The notes under the pieces were generated by a model. It saw only the letters and a list, made by a program, of their open reading frames with translations, was not told the origin of the DNA and ran no database searches. Both the position numbers and the translations under genes were made by a program. DNA of 64,000 nt from Agaribacillus aureus (lineage in GTDB: Bacteria; Bacteroidota; Bacteroidia; Cytophagales; Cyclobacteriaceae). Shown here one piece after another: positions 17,186 through 25,552 of this stretch (within the stretch, counting starts at the first letter, position 1; each line of letters begins with the position of its first letter). The DNA lies in NCBI GenBank assembly GCA_030442055.1, contig JAUJEB010000005.1, forward strand, positions 124,001-188,000. Reading direction: 5' to 3'.

Positions 17186-18407
17186 TTTCAACGGTAAAGA
17201 TACCCAAACTTGGAGCATTGATATATCCTTTCGATCCAATACTCAGAACATCATTAAACACGAGCTTACTTAATAATGATTGAGGTTTTCGTCTTTCTTC
17301 AGGTAATCCTACAAAACTGCTGCACCATCCTTCATTAATTCCTTTGTTTGCATAACTACGTATTCCTCCAACAACATTGTTTGCAATACGTGTATTAGAA
17401 CTACTACCAGATAGTTTATCTTTTGCCGCTCGCTCAATGATTCTTTCGGTTATCTTATTAATTTGAGAAACTGAATATATATTCAATAGTTCTTCAAACA
17501 GCTCAACCGTAGTTGTACCTTCTCTTACTGGTAAGCCGATTGTCAAAAGTTCATCATTTAAATATTCGACACATTCATGCAATGCCACTCTTCGCCAAAT
17601 AATCACCCCTTTTAAAAAGTCGGATTTTAGTTCATTTTGAAGGTACTCAACGCAATTTTGGTACAAGTCATTTGCTTCATTAATATTCAACTCAAGTGAT
17701 TTAGAAACCAGCAAGTCCTCAATATTATTATTTTCGATGTAGTTGTTATATGAATCTAGGTTAGCATTCTGACTTATCTTTAATGCTTTACATTTAAGTA
17801 AGACTTTGATAATGTCCTCTTTTAATGAAGTAGTTGGGGCTAAATTCATAAAAGGTCTATAAAAGGAAAAACGTGAAATTTCTGACGATGATGCTTGCTC
17901 TCCTTTTAAAAATGATAAAAGATATACCTTCTCATTGAAATCTAATTCGGTCAAATTAATAGGCTTTTCATTTTCATTTTTTAACATCTCTTTCAGTTTC
18001 TCATGCTCTGCAAGCATCTTTATCTCTAACTCTTTTCTTTCTCGTTCCTCTTTTTCAAATCTTACTCTTGTGCAATTTGAACAAAAACAACGATAGGATC
18101 GCCAGCTATACTCATTGTTAGGATAGATTGTATGGTCACATCTAGGACATTTTTTTTCTCCTCCAATCTTTTGTGTCGATTTCGAGGGATAATACTCCCA
18201 AAGACATACATTACAATACTCACATATTTCGTCAATTATTTTTGGCTCAAACAACTTATGTAAATTTGCATTGCCTTTAATCTTAAACTCGTCAATTAAT
18301 ACAGAATTTTTTTCATTGTAAAAACGATTATAAAATTCTTCCCTTCGTTCTTTTGTTAGATGGGCTAATTTTGGATGGACTTCTGGTTTTATTTTCTCTG
18401 GTTCCAT
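17145..18407 (-). CDS. unrecognised zinc-finger protein, 420 aa
   Basis: I do not recognise this protein. The N-terminal third has a cysteine cluster: CEYCNVC at about 62-68, CPRC at about 88-91, and CFCSNC at about 107-112. This likely forms two zinc ribbons and is followed by a charged helix (VRFEKEERERKELEIKMLAE). The remainder is helical, without membrane segments, and ends in a conserved-looking tail (LLSKLVFNDVLSIGSKGYIN). It may bind nucleic acid. It lies directly upstream of, and overlaps, the nucleotidyltransferase-HEPN gene. The AT-rich composition differs from that of the housekeeping genes on either side, which points to horizontal gain. Confidence 0.7.
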   Translation of the reverse strand: MEPEKIKPEVHPKLAHLTKERREEFYNRFYNEKNSVLIDEFKIKGNANLHKLFEPKIIDEICEYCNVCLWEYYPSKSTQKIGGEKKCPRCDHTIYPNNEYSWRSYRCFCSNCTRVRFEKEERERKELEIKMLAEHEKLKEMLKNENEKPINLTELDFNEKVYLLSFLKGEQASSSEISRFSFYRPFMNLAPTTSLKEDIIKVLLKCKALKISQNANLDSYNNYIENNNIEDLLVSKSLELNINEANDLYQNCVEYLQNELKSDFLKGVIIWRRVALHECVEYLNDELLTIGLPVREGTTTVELFEELLNIYSVSQINKITERIIERAAKDKLSGSSSNTRIANNVVGGIRSYANKGINEGWCSSFVGLPEERRKPQSLLSKLVFNDVLSIGSKGYINAPSLGIFTVENGFNQNIIPPPVQ

Positions 18408-18878
18408 TATCCTCGTAAATTAATGCATATTTATCTCACTGGTTCAAAATCAAAGCTCAAGAAACTTCCTTCACTTATTTATTTCAAAAACTTTAATCTA
18501 AAGGATTTTCAGTAAAATTCATATCTATAGTCTAAGTTAAACATTTATGCGCTTAACTTAATGTCCAGTACCGGCCTTACCTTTCATAGATCAGGTTCAG
18601 CAGGCGCCTATGAAGATACAAAAAAGGATTTGCTGGGTGGCGGTTTTCATCGAAGGGTAAGCGCGCATTTGAGGACAACGGAAACGTGTGCTATCGGTAT
18701 AGCGCATAGATAAGATTAAAAAATAGCCTCATTTACAGCACATTACAAATGGCAGGCAATTAATTGGATTGACGAAGAAAAAAATAAGCTTGAATCCGCT
18801 GAAGTGCAAAAACCGCAACCGTTTTTTGCAAAGGTCTTTTTCAGGGGTCGGGATGAAACCTGGCATTACATACATTTT
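18408..18878. other. intergenic region at the island's upper edge
   Basis: This 471-nt gap contains the promoter side of the zinc-finger gene (about 18408-18560), then a 31-nt REP-like hairpin at 18661-18691 and the repeat copy B. From 18720 to a TAA at 18900-18902 the plus strand is open for 60 codons and reads like protein (HYKWQAINWIDEEKNKLE), but has no start codon. No intact gene is supported. Confidence 0.45.
18661..18800. repeat. REP-like hairpin and dispersed repeat, copy B
   Basis: GCGCGCATTT (18661-18670) pairs with AAACGTGTGC (18682-18691) through GC and GT pairs around an 11-nt loop. The hairpin at 51002-51032 has the same length and layout. The following ~100 nt match copy A at 14309-14397, and more weakly the DNA after the 51002 hairpin. 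Confidence 0.5.
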
Positions 18879-19070
18879 TTATTCGATACCTTCCCTTGGT
18901 AACTTTCCGGAACCCTTACACCAATCGCAGGTCACCCTATCTCTGGCGGCGTACCAAAACCCTTTACCTTCACACCTGCCGCAGCGGACGAAGTCCCCGG
19001 GTGCCAATAGCTTTTTAATAATAAAATAGAGAGCAACAATAATGGCTGCAAAAAATAATAATCTGATCAT
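18879..19070 (-). CDS. small membrane-anchored DnaJ-type zinc-ribbon protein
   Basis: This 63-aa protein has one N-terminal membrane helix (RLLFFAAIIVALYFIIKK). A DnaJ-like cysteine module follows: CGRCEGKGFW, then CDWCKGSGK. The two CxxCxGxG motifs suggest one bound zinc ion on the cytoplasmic side. Proteins of this size may act as thiol/zinc-binding chaperone-like modules, but no function is known. It stands 31 nt upstream of no gene on its own strand; the beta-barrel gene lies on its 5' side. The start is the ATG at 19070. Confidence 0.75.
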   Translation of the reverse strand: MIRLLFFAAIIVALYFIIKKLLAPGDFVRCGRCEGKGFWYAARDRVTCDWCKGSGKLPREGIE

Positions 19071-19100
19071 GCCTGTTTTAAAATGATAAGCTTAAAAAAA

Positions 19101-19670
19101 TTAAAAAGCAATACCGAGGGATACCTGTATCACCCTGTTTGGCGCTGAAAAATTGTCATCCCCATCATCTGCCGTATCTGAAATACCCAAATTATACCTC
19201 ACATCAATAGCAACGTTATCAGCTGTTTCATAGCCAAGCCCAAAGCCCACACCAAAATCAGAGGACTTTAGCGTGTCTTTGATATCTACGTCCTGCCGGT
19301 TGACTTCTTGCTGCGCCGATAACAATATGCCAAGCTGTGGACCTGCCTGCAAGTTAAAATGGTTGTTAAGCATAAACTTGACCATGACCGGAATATTGAG
19401 ATAATCATATTTAAGCTCATCATCTCCAAAATCAGCCTGGGCGCCTTGCTGAGAATAGACGATTTCGGGCTGTAACAGAAAACCCGCCACTACGGGAACT
19501 GACGCAAAGCCGCCTCCGTGAATACCTATTCGATGCTCCAGACCCGTAGCGTCTTCTCCCAGGATAGCGAGATTAAGGCCACCTTTCAGGCCAAATTTCA
19601 ATTTTTGCCCGTTAGCGCTCAGAAGGGTGACGGATAAAATGAGTAATGTAAAAAATATCTTTTTGACCAT
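19101..19670 (-). CDS. PorT-family outer-membrane beta-barrel protein
   Basis: This 189-aa protein (ATG at 19670) has a signal peptide (MVKKIFFTLLILSVTLLSANG) followed by KLKFGLKGGLNLA, the usual opening of PorT/OMP_b-brl_2 barrels of Bacteroidota. Alternating strands such as YDYLNIPVMVKFMLNNHFNLQAG (a long strand pair, described here by its ends) continue to a C-terminal aromatic residue in IQVSLGIAF. It probably forms an eight-stranded barrel in the outer membrane. The function is unknown. An upstream in-frame Met at 19754 would place 28 unlikely residues before the signal peptide. Confidence 0.85.
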   Translation of the reverse strand: MVKKIFFTLLILSVTLLSANGQKLKFGLKGGLNLAILGEDATGLEHRIGIHGGGFASVPVVAGFLLQPEIVYSQQGAQADFGDDELKYDYLNIPVMVKFMLNNHFNLQAGPQLGILLSAQQEVNRQDVDIKDTLKSSDFGVGFGLGYETADNVAIDVRYNLGISDTADDGDDNFSAPNRVIQVSLGIAF

Positions 19671-19851
19671 TTTGTATATGGATTCCGACGTTGAAAACTT
19701 CCAATTTTTATATAAAAAAAGGAATTTACAAATAAAACCGCATAAATGCATCATTCGATTTTTTGAATGATAAAACCGGAATACATAACTCTAAACCTAA
19801 AAGCGATTAATTAATTACAGTGTTATTTGTCATGTTCAATTTTCTGTTAGC

Positions 19852-22458
19852 TTATGAGCATTTAGTGTGGCCACAGCTTTTACAAATCAAACATCCTTCT
19901 TCGTAAACGAGCGTGGGACTGGTACAATCCGGGCAAATATTATCTGCCGGTTTTGTTCCATCCGGCACGTATTTTGTCAAAGCGCGCACGACCCCGTTTT
20001 TCCAGGTATTCAGCGACTCGTCGTCGAGATTAAGGTTGGCAACTACGTTCAGCAATGCCAGGATGGGCATGTCATGTCGCAGCATGCCGGAAATTAGCTT
20101 GGCGTAATTCCAATATTCAGGATTAAAGCACCTGGATAACCCTTCAATGGTTACTTTAAAGCCGTCTTTGTCTTCGTATTGAAAATCATACCGGCTTTTT
20201 CCCTCCTCATTTTTGTTTTTTATCACCCATCCGGAATTTACATAGGATAGAATGGGAAAGGAGTCTTCGCATCTACCTGTAAATATTTCATAGGGCTTTT
20301 CTTGATGGATACCAATCACGGCGATCCATCGCTCGTGGTTATTTTGAAACCGTATAACATTGGCATTCAAAGACCGTGGCCTTTCAGGAGCTGATGTTTC
20401 TGCGGGCTTTGCGGGTTTTTCATCGTCTTTCTGGCTGTTATCCTCTGATACCAACACCCCTGAGCGCGAGCCATCGCGATAAACGGTTACGCCTTTACAA
20501 CCGCTTTTCCATGCTTCAATATAAAGTTCACTGATCAAGGATTCAGGCACGTGGTTGGGGACATTGACGGTGACGCTAATAGAATGATCGACCCAATTTT
20601 GGATGGCTCCCTGCATTTTCACTTTGTTGACCCAGTCCACATCATTAGCAGTGGCCTTGTAATAAGGTGATTTTTGAAAGATCTCTTCCAACTGCTCTGC
20701 TTCCAGGTGTGCGGCGTTCTCAGTATCATACCCATTTTTCTTCATCCAATTCATGAATTGGTGATGAAATACGTTGTATTCCTCCCAGGCATCTCCTACT
20801 TCATCGTTGAAATGCTCGCTGGCCATCTTATCCTGCGGGTTTATTTTTCTTCTCCTTTTATAGGAGACCATAAATGCCGGTTCTATGCCGGACGTGGTTT
20901 GGGTCATGAGGCTTGTGGTACCGGTAGGGGCTATCGTTAACAGGGAGATGTTTCTGCGTCCGTAAGTCAACATATCTTCATACAAAAGCGGATCACTTTG
21001 CTTTATTCGCTGTATGAAAGGGTTTGTATTTTCCCTGTCTGACTCGTAAACCGGGAATGCCCCTCTTTCCCTGGCTAAAATTACGGAAGACCGATAAGCT
21101 TCCAGGGCCAGGGTCTTGTGGGTTTTTACAGCAAAATCAGTGGCCTCCTGCGTACCATATCTGAGCCCGAGGGCAGCCAGCATATCGCCCTCCCCGGTAA
21201 TGCCAAGGCCTGTTCTTCTGCCCTCAACACATTTGGCTTTTACCTTTTCCCACAAATTAAGTTCTACACTTTTTATTTCCGGTGTTTCCTTATCATTGTT
21301 TATTTTATCAATAATCCGGTCAATTTTTTCAATTTCCAGGTCAATAATATCATCCAATACCCGTACGGCGGTGCGAACATGTGCGGCAAATAAGTCAAAA
21401 TCAAAATATGCCTCGGAGGTGAATGGGTGTTTTACGTAACTAAACAGATTTATGGCCAGCAACCGGCAACTATCGTAAGGACACAGAGGGATCTCTCCGC
21501 ACGGATTGGTGGAAGCGGTTTTAAATCCAAGGTCTTCATAACAATCCGGGATTGATTCTTTGATTATCGTATCCCAAAATAAGATCCCTGGCTCGGCAGA
21601 TTTCCAGCCGTTATGAACAATTTTCTGCCACAACTTACCTGCATCAATTTCCTTGCGGATTTCCGGATGTTCCGAGTCTATCGGGTATTGCTGCCAATAG
21701 GGTAAACCTCGCTGAACCGCTTCCATGAATTCTTTGTCGATACGAATAGAAACATTGGCGCCGGTGACTTTTTGACTATCCATTTTGGCATCGATGAAAT
21801 CCTCCGCATCGGGATGTTTGATGGATAAAGATAACATCAGAGCCCCGCGCCTTCCATCCTGTGCCACTTCTCTGGTGGAATTAGAATATCGCTCCATAAA
21901 TGGCACAATACCTGTTGCGGTAAGAGCACTATTCATCACCGGGCTGCCTTTTGGTCTGATGTAGGATAAGTCGTGTCCTACCCCGCCTCTTCTTTTCATC
22001 AATTGGACCTGTTCCTCATCCGTTTTCAGAATGGCGCCATAAGAGTCTGCTTCATTCCCTATTACAAAACAATTTGATAAGGAAGAAAATTGAAAATTGT
22101 TTCCGATACCCGCCATCGAGCCACCTTGCGGGACAAGGTATTTGAAATGCGTAAACAGCTCATAGATGTCTTGCTCACTTTCGGGATTGCGGTATTTTTT
22201 TTCTATTCTGGCAATTTCACGGGCCATCCTTCTGTGCATATCATCAGGTGTAAGCTCATAAATATTACCATGTGAATCCTTCAATGCGTATTTGTTGATC
22301 CACACATTGGCTGCCAACTCATCACCCCTGAAATAAAGCATTGCTTTTTCCAATACTTCATCATATTGATAAGGTTTAAGCTGGAAAGTTGGTTCGCTTG
22401 CGCTGTATTCCGGGATCTCTTGATTTTCAAAATCAATTTCTAAAATGGCGTCTTTCAT
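19852..22458 (-). CDS. nrdJ: Adenosylcobalamin-dependent (class II) ribonucleoside-diphosphate reductase
   Basis: NrdJ reduces ribonucleotides to deoxyribonucleotides using adenosylcobalamin, with no need for oxygen or a small subunit. The 868-aa protein has the first redox cysteine at C130 (SSLSNCF), the radical site NPCGEIPL with C320 and E322, and the later PTGTTSL motif. A C-terminal extension ends in a zinc ribbon (CPDC, then CLICKSCGH). No nrdAB or nrdDG genes are in the window. No cobalamin riboswitch was recognised upstream, but an 18-codon leader ORF precedes the gene by 28 nt. The start is the ATG at 22458. Confidence 0.96.
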   Translation of the reverse strand: MKDAILEIDFENQEIPEYSASEPTFQLKPYQYDEVLEKAMLYFRGDELAANVWINKYALKDSHGNIYELTPDDMHRRMAREIARIEKKYRNPESEQDIYELFTHFKYLVPQGGSMAGIGNNFQFSSLSNCFVIGNEADSYGAILKTDEEQVQLMKRRGGVGHDLSYIRPKGSPVMNSALTATGIVPFMERYSNSTREVAQDGRRGALMLSLSIKHPDAEDFIDAKMDSQKVTGANVSIRIDKEFMEAVQRGLPYWQQYPIDSEHPEIRKEIDAGKLWQKIVHNGWKSAEPGILFWDTIIKESIPDCYEDLGFKTASTNPCGEIPLCPYDSCRLLAINLFSYVKHPFTSEAYFDFDLFAAHVRTAVRVLDDIIDLEIEKIDRIIDKINNDKETPEIKSVELNLWEKVKAKCVEGRRTGLGITGEGDMLAALGLRYGTQEATDFAVKTHKTLALEAYRSSVILARERGAFPVYESDRENTNPFIQRIKQSDPLLYEDMLTYGRRNISLLTIAPTGTTSLMTQTTSGIEPAFMVSYKRRRKINPQDKMASEHFNDEVGDAWEEYNVFHHQFMNWMKKNGYDTENAAHLEAEQLEEIFQKSPYYKATANDVDWVNKVKMQGAIQNWVDHSISVTVNVPNHVPESLISELYIEAWKSGCKGVTVYRDGSRSGVLVSEDNSQKDDEKPAKPAETSAPERPRSLNANVIRFQNNHERWIAVIGIHQEKPYEIFTGRCEDSFPILSYVNSGWVIKNKNEEGKSRYDFQYEDKDGFKVTIEGLSRCFNPEYWNYAKLISGMLRHDMPILALLNVVANLNLDDESLNTWKNGVVRALTKYVPDGTKPADNICPDCTSPTLVYEEGCLICKSCGHTKCS

Positions 22459-22776
22459 TATTAAATCTATTTATGAGGTTTTCAATTTATTCGATTGTGA
22501 TCTGAATTGTTACCGGCTTTTGCCACGGTTTATTAAATTCCATGCCCTCCTCTTTTCTATTACTGTTTAGGAATATTGAAAGGTAAACCGCATTCTGGTG
22601 ATAAGTTTTGCATAGTAGCTGTGAATTTTAAGGTTGTTTATTTTCCGAAACCCATTAATATATATTTAGACCTAAATATCTAAAATTATCCCTAAAGTTT
22701 AAAGAATATTTGTGTTTTTACTATTAAAAACCATCAGGCGTATGGATCCGGTTTTAACCGGGTTATTGCCAATTTG
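22459..22776. other. upstream region of nrdJ
   Basis: This 318-nt gap contains the leader ORF (22487-22543) and a palindrome CCGGTTTTAACCGG at 22748-22761 just after the 139-aa gene. I searched by eye for the conserved boxes of a cobalamin riboswitch and did not find them. Copies of the TAGATATTTAG type may mark the promoter, but none is convincing. Confidence 0.4.
22487..22543 (-). CDS. possible leader peptide upstream of nrdJ
   Basis: An 18-codon ORF, MEFNKPWQKPVTIQITIE, begins 2 nt after a strong purine tract (AGAGGAGG) and ends 28 nt before nrdJ. Shine-Dalgarno-like sites are rare in this window, so the tract is notable. It may be a translated leader that sets nrdJ expression, a tiny conserved protein, or chance. 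Its translation has not been shown. Confidence 0.35.
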   Translation of the reverse strand: MEFNKPWQKPVTIQITIE

Positions 22777-23196
22777 TTAGGAACGATTGAACCTGTTCAA
22801 CCGATCTTTTAACATGGCAAAACTTTGTGAGATGGGGTGGTTTTGGATTTTAACGCGTTGATAATCGGTATAGGTTTTGTAGATAGCTGCCAGTGTAGCG
22901 ATGAAAACAACCATATCCACGGAAGAGATCTGATCGGTTTGAATCAGGATGATAATGGAGTAGACAATTCCAATCAGGGCGGAGGAAGTATCAAATATTA
23001 ACCATTTAATTAATTTCTGTTGCTGTTGCCGCTGCGCTATCGTCTGATATTCTTCCTGATCAATTTGAAATATTATTTTGGCAATTTTATCATCATCCAG
23101 GCCTGAATTATTTAGAAAATGTCTGATTTTAGCATAAGTGTAACCTTTATTCTTAAGCTCCGAAATTCTACTTTTATAGTAATTATCGTCAAGCAT
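22777..23196 (-). CDS. small membrane protein of unknown function
   Basis: This 139-aa protein has a soluble N-terminal half. It carries a helix-turn-helix-like pattern, YKSRISELKNKGYTYAKI, then RHFLNNSGLDDDKIAKII, similar to short recombination- or DNA-binding helices. Two membrane helices follow (LIFDTSSALIGIVYSIIILI and VDMVVFIATLAAIYKTY) with a short tail. I do not recognise a family with confidence. It is transcribed alone between nrdJ and the T9SS protein gene. The start is the ATG at 23196. Confidence 0.65.
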   Translation of the reverse strand: MLDDNYYKSRISELKNKGYTYAKIRHFLNNSGLDDDKIAKIIFQIDQEEYQTIAQRQQQQKLIKWLIFDTSSALIGIVYSIIILIQTDQISSVDMVVFIATLAAIYKTYTDYQRVKIQNHPISQSFAMLKDRLNRFNRS

Positions 23197-23401
23197 GATA
23201 GTATCAACGCAATCGTTTCCTGGTACAATATATTTGGTGAATTTAATTTGTTGATGCTAAATGGTCAAAGTAATAGTTATTAAATTTTAATCGGAGACCG
23301 TCCTGAAACACAACCTATGGCGGACAGAGCCTCAAATAGGTGTGGAATTTTTCAATTAGCCATATAAAGCAAGGTCATTTTGCATCATATGACCGGGAGG
23401 A

Positions 23402-25441
23402 TTATTTAATAATATTAATCCAGCCATTTAATATACCGCCGTCACAGAAATTTATCAGGCTGTAGTAGTAGACCCCACTGCTTATCCCGCTCGCATCCCA
23501 GTCATTTTGGTACCTGACAGCTTCGTAAACGATTTTCCCGTAGCGATTGTACACCTTTAATGTTGAATTCAATAGCTGGTCATCTATCAAAAAATATTCA
23601 TTATGTCTATCGCCATTCGGTGTCATAACATTTGGAACGAAAACATTTTCGGGTTCAATGAGGTCAACCGCTATCATATCCTCCACAGTTTCACATTGGT
23701 TGGAAATGCGAAGTGTGTAGCTACCCGGGGATGCAATGGTAAAAACCGGATCGGTGCTTCCATCCTGCCATAAGTAGTCATCGGCCTCAAGGGAAGATAG
23801 ATCTAACGTTACGTTTTGGCCTGCGCAAAGTTTTCGGTCTTCTCCTAAAAAACCCGTTGGCAAGGGTGGAACGGCGATGAGACTAATGCTATCCCTGTAT
23901 TGGCAACCCGGTAGTGTTACATCTACCCAGTAATTGCCGGACTCATTGGCGATATAAACCGGTGCATCGGATCCATCTTGCCATTGATAAGCTGTTGCGT
24001 TCGCGTCCTTCATATCAAGGGTCATTACCTGATTATGGCAAATGCTATCCACCACTTTAGATCCTTGGGGACATGTCACGCATAGTATTTTTTCCTGCGT
24101 ATGAATGTCAGCCTCCCGGCTTGTCCTGGCATTGAACGGGCCAAAATTACCTCTTATATAAAGTCCGTCAAAACTGGTGGCGCTTACGGTACGCTGATCC
24201 ACGAGCGATGTTACATCTATTGCGCAATCCCCTGTATTTCCCAATAAATCTGTTTTGATTAAAAAGATATCGATGTTCAGTCCCGTTGCTCCTTCGGAAT
24301 TTCCTGACAACAGAAAACCATCTGGTAAAGTATCTACTTTGACAAGATGGTCCTCGTGAATATCACCATAAGTTCTGGCCCAGTTAAGAACGCCTGTGTC
24401 GTCAATACTCATTATCAAACCATCATTTCTCCCATGGCCGAAACTGTCTGTACTACCACAAATAACAAAACCTCCGTTGGCTAATGGTTTCACTTCGCCG
24501 GCTGCTTCATTGCCGTTTCCTCCGTAGGTTTTTATCCACACTACCTCACCTGAAGTATTAAATTTGGCTACCATCAGATCGGTGGTGCCGTTATTTGTAT
24601 AGCTATTGGTTGTCGCCGTAATCACATAGCCGTCATCGGTAGATTTGGTTATACTAGTGGCATTGTCCATGATACCACCGTGAAATCCTTTTACCCACTC
24701 CAGGTCGCCGTTTTCGGAGATCTTGAATAATCTGACTTTTCTGCCGCTTGGCGCGTTGACAAAATTGCTGTAACTGCCGAGTAATATAAATCCGCCATCA
24801 TCTACCTCCACCGCATCCCGGCCGTACATCTCAAAATTAGAGAGCGCATCCACCGTTCCGTTAAAGGTGTAATAATAATTCCACTCCGCCAGCATGTCCT
24901 TATCGTATTTTATGAGGGCTATTTGATTATGACCCGGAACCAAGCCTTCCAGCTCGCCATATTGTAAATATCCACCATCACTGGTGGGGAGCAGTTTGTG
25001 TAATCTGTCATGGAAACTTCCAAATCCCTCGCTTTTTATAACGGAACCGTTAGCGTCGATTTCAATTCCCAACGTACGGGATCCGCGATCACTATAACCG
25101 GAAATCAGAAAATTGCCATTATTTAAGCGCATGATACCAAAGGCCCGATCGTCAGTTGCTGTCCCATAATTTTTTTCCCAGGCTATCGTATAATCGGTAT
25201 TTAATTTGGCTATGTAAAAGTCATTGATATCCACTGCATTGGTAAATCCGACCAGGAATAAGTTGTTATCATCCACTCTGATGAAGTGGCCATTCTCGGT
25301 GCCGGGTGTCCCGATTAATTTTTCAAATGTCGATTGGGCATGACTGTAGCTGAATATCAGGCAAAAGAAAGAAACCAGTTGAATTTTAGCAGAAAATTCA
25401 AGGTATTTGAAGCGTACTGGCAATAGCGTTGAAACAGACAA
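23402..25441 (-). CDS. T9SS type B sorting-domain surface protein with beta-propeller
   Basis: This ~679-aa secreted protein has a signal peptide near the N-terminus (IQLVSFFCLIFSYSHAQ). A long repeat region follows (about 40-420) with units such as DGGYVITATTNSYTNNGTTD and NGNEAAGEVKPLANGGFVIC, typical of a seven-bladed beta-propeller. Two Ig/PKD-like modules have YQWQDGSDAPVYIA and YLWQDGSTDPVFTI. The C-terminus is a gliding-motility type B domain (VFVPNVMTPNGDRHNEYF, then VYNRYGKIVYEA). Export by T9SS and attachment or release at the surface are expected. No ATG lies in frame: the start used is TTG at 25441. An ATG at 25457 is out of frame by one base across a run of six A (T on the coding strand). 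Confidence 0.88.
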   Translation of the reverse strand: MSVSTLLPVRFKYLEFSAKIQLVSFFCLIFSYSHAQSTFEKLIGTPGTENGHFIRVDDNNLFLVGFTNAVDINDFYIAKLNTDYTIAWEKNYGTATDDRAFGIMRLNNGNFLISGYSDRGSRTLGIEIDANGSVIKSEGFGSFHDRLHKLLPTSDGGYLQYGELEGLVPGHNQIALIKYDKDMLAEWNYYYTFNGTVDALSNFEMYGRDAVEVDDGGFILLGSYSNFVNAPSGRKVRLFKISENGDLEWVKGFHGGIMDNATSITKSTDDGYVITATTNSYTNNGTTDLMVAKFNTSGEVVWIKTYGGNGNEAAGEVKPLANGGFVICGSTDSFGHGRNDGLIMSIDDTGVLNWARTYGDIHEDHLVKVDTLPDGFLLSGNSEGATGLNIDIFLIKTDLLGNTGDCAIDVTSLVDQRTVSATSFDGLYIRGNFGPFNARTSREADIHTQEKILCVTCPQGSKVVDSICHNQVMTLDMKDANATAYQWQDGSDAPVYIANESGNYWVDVTLPGCQYRDSISLIAVPPLPTGFLGEDRKLCAGQNVTLDLSSLEADDYLWQDGSTDPVFTIASPGSYTLRISNQCETVEDMIAVDLIEPENVFVPNVMTPNGDRHNEYFLIDDQLLNSTLKVYNRYGKIVYEAVRYQNDWDASGISSGVYYYSLINFCDGGILNGWINIIK

Positions 25442-25552
25442 AAGAAAAAATTTTCATTTCCCAAAATTCTAAAATACCATTTTTTAAACAGAGAACAAAG
25501 AGAATATACCCTGAATAATAACTCGTAATACAGGCAAATCACCATTTAAATC

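Noticed and set aside
14403-18800. integron or prophage
   Set aside because: The island has hairpins and accessory genes, but no integrase, recombinase, phage structural gene or series of matching attC sites was seen.
22459-22776. cobalamin riboswitch upstream of the B12-dependent ribonucleotide reductase
   Set aside because: It would be expected from the cofactor, but I could not find the conserved GCCACTG-type B12 box or the paired helices. A covariance-model scan (Rfam cobalamin family) would settle it.
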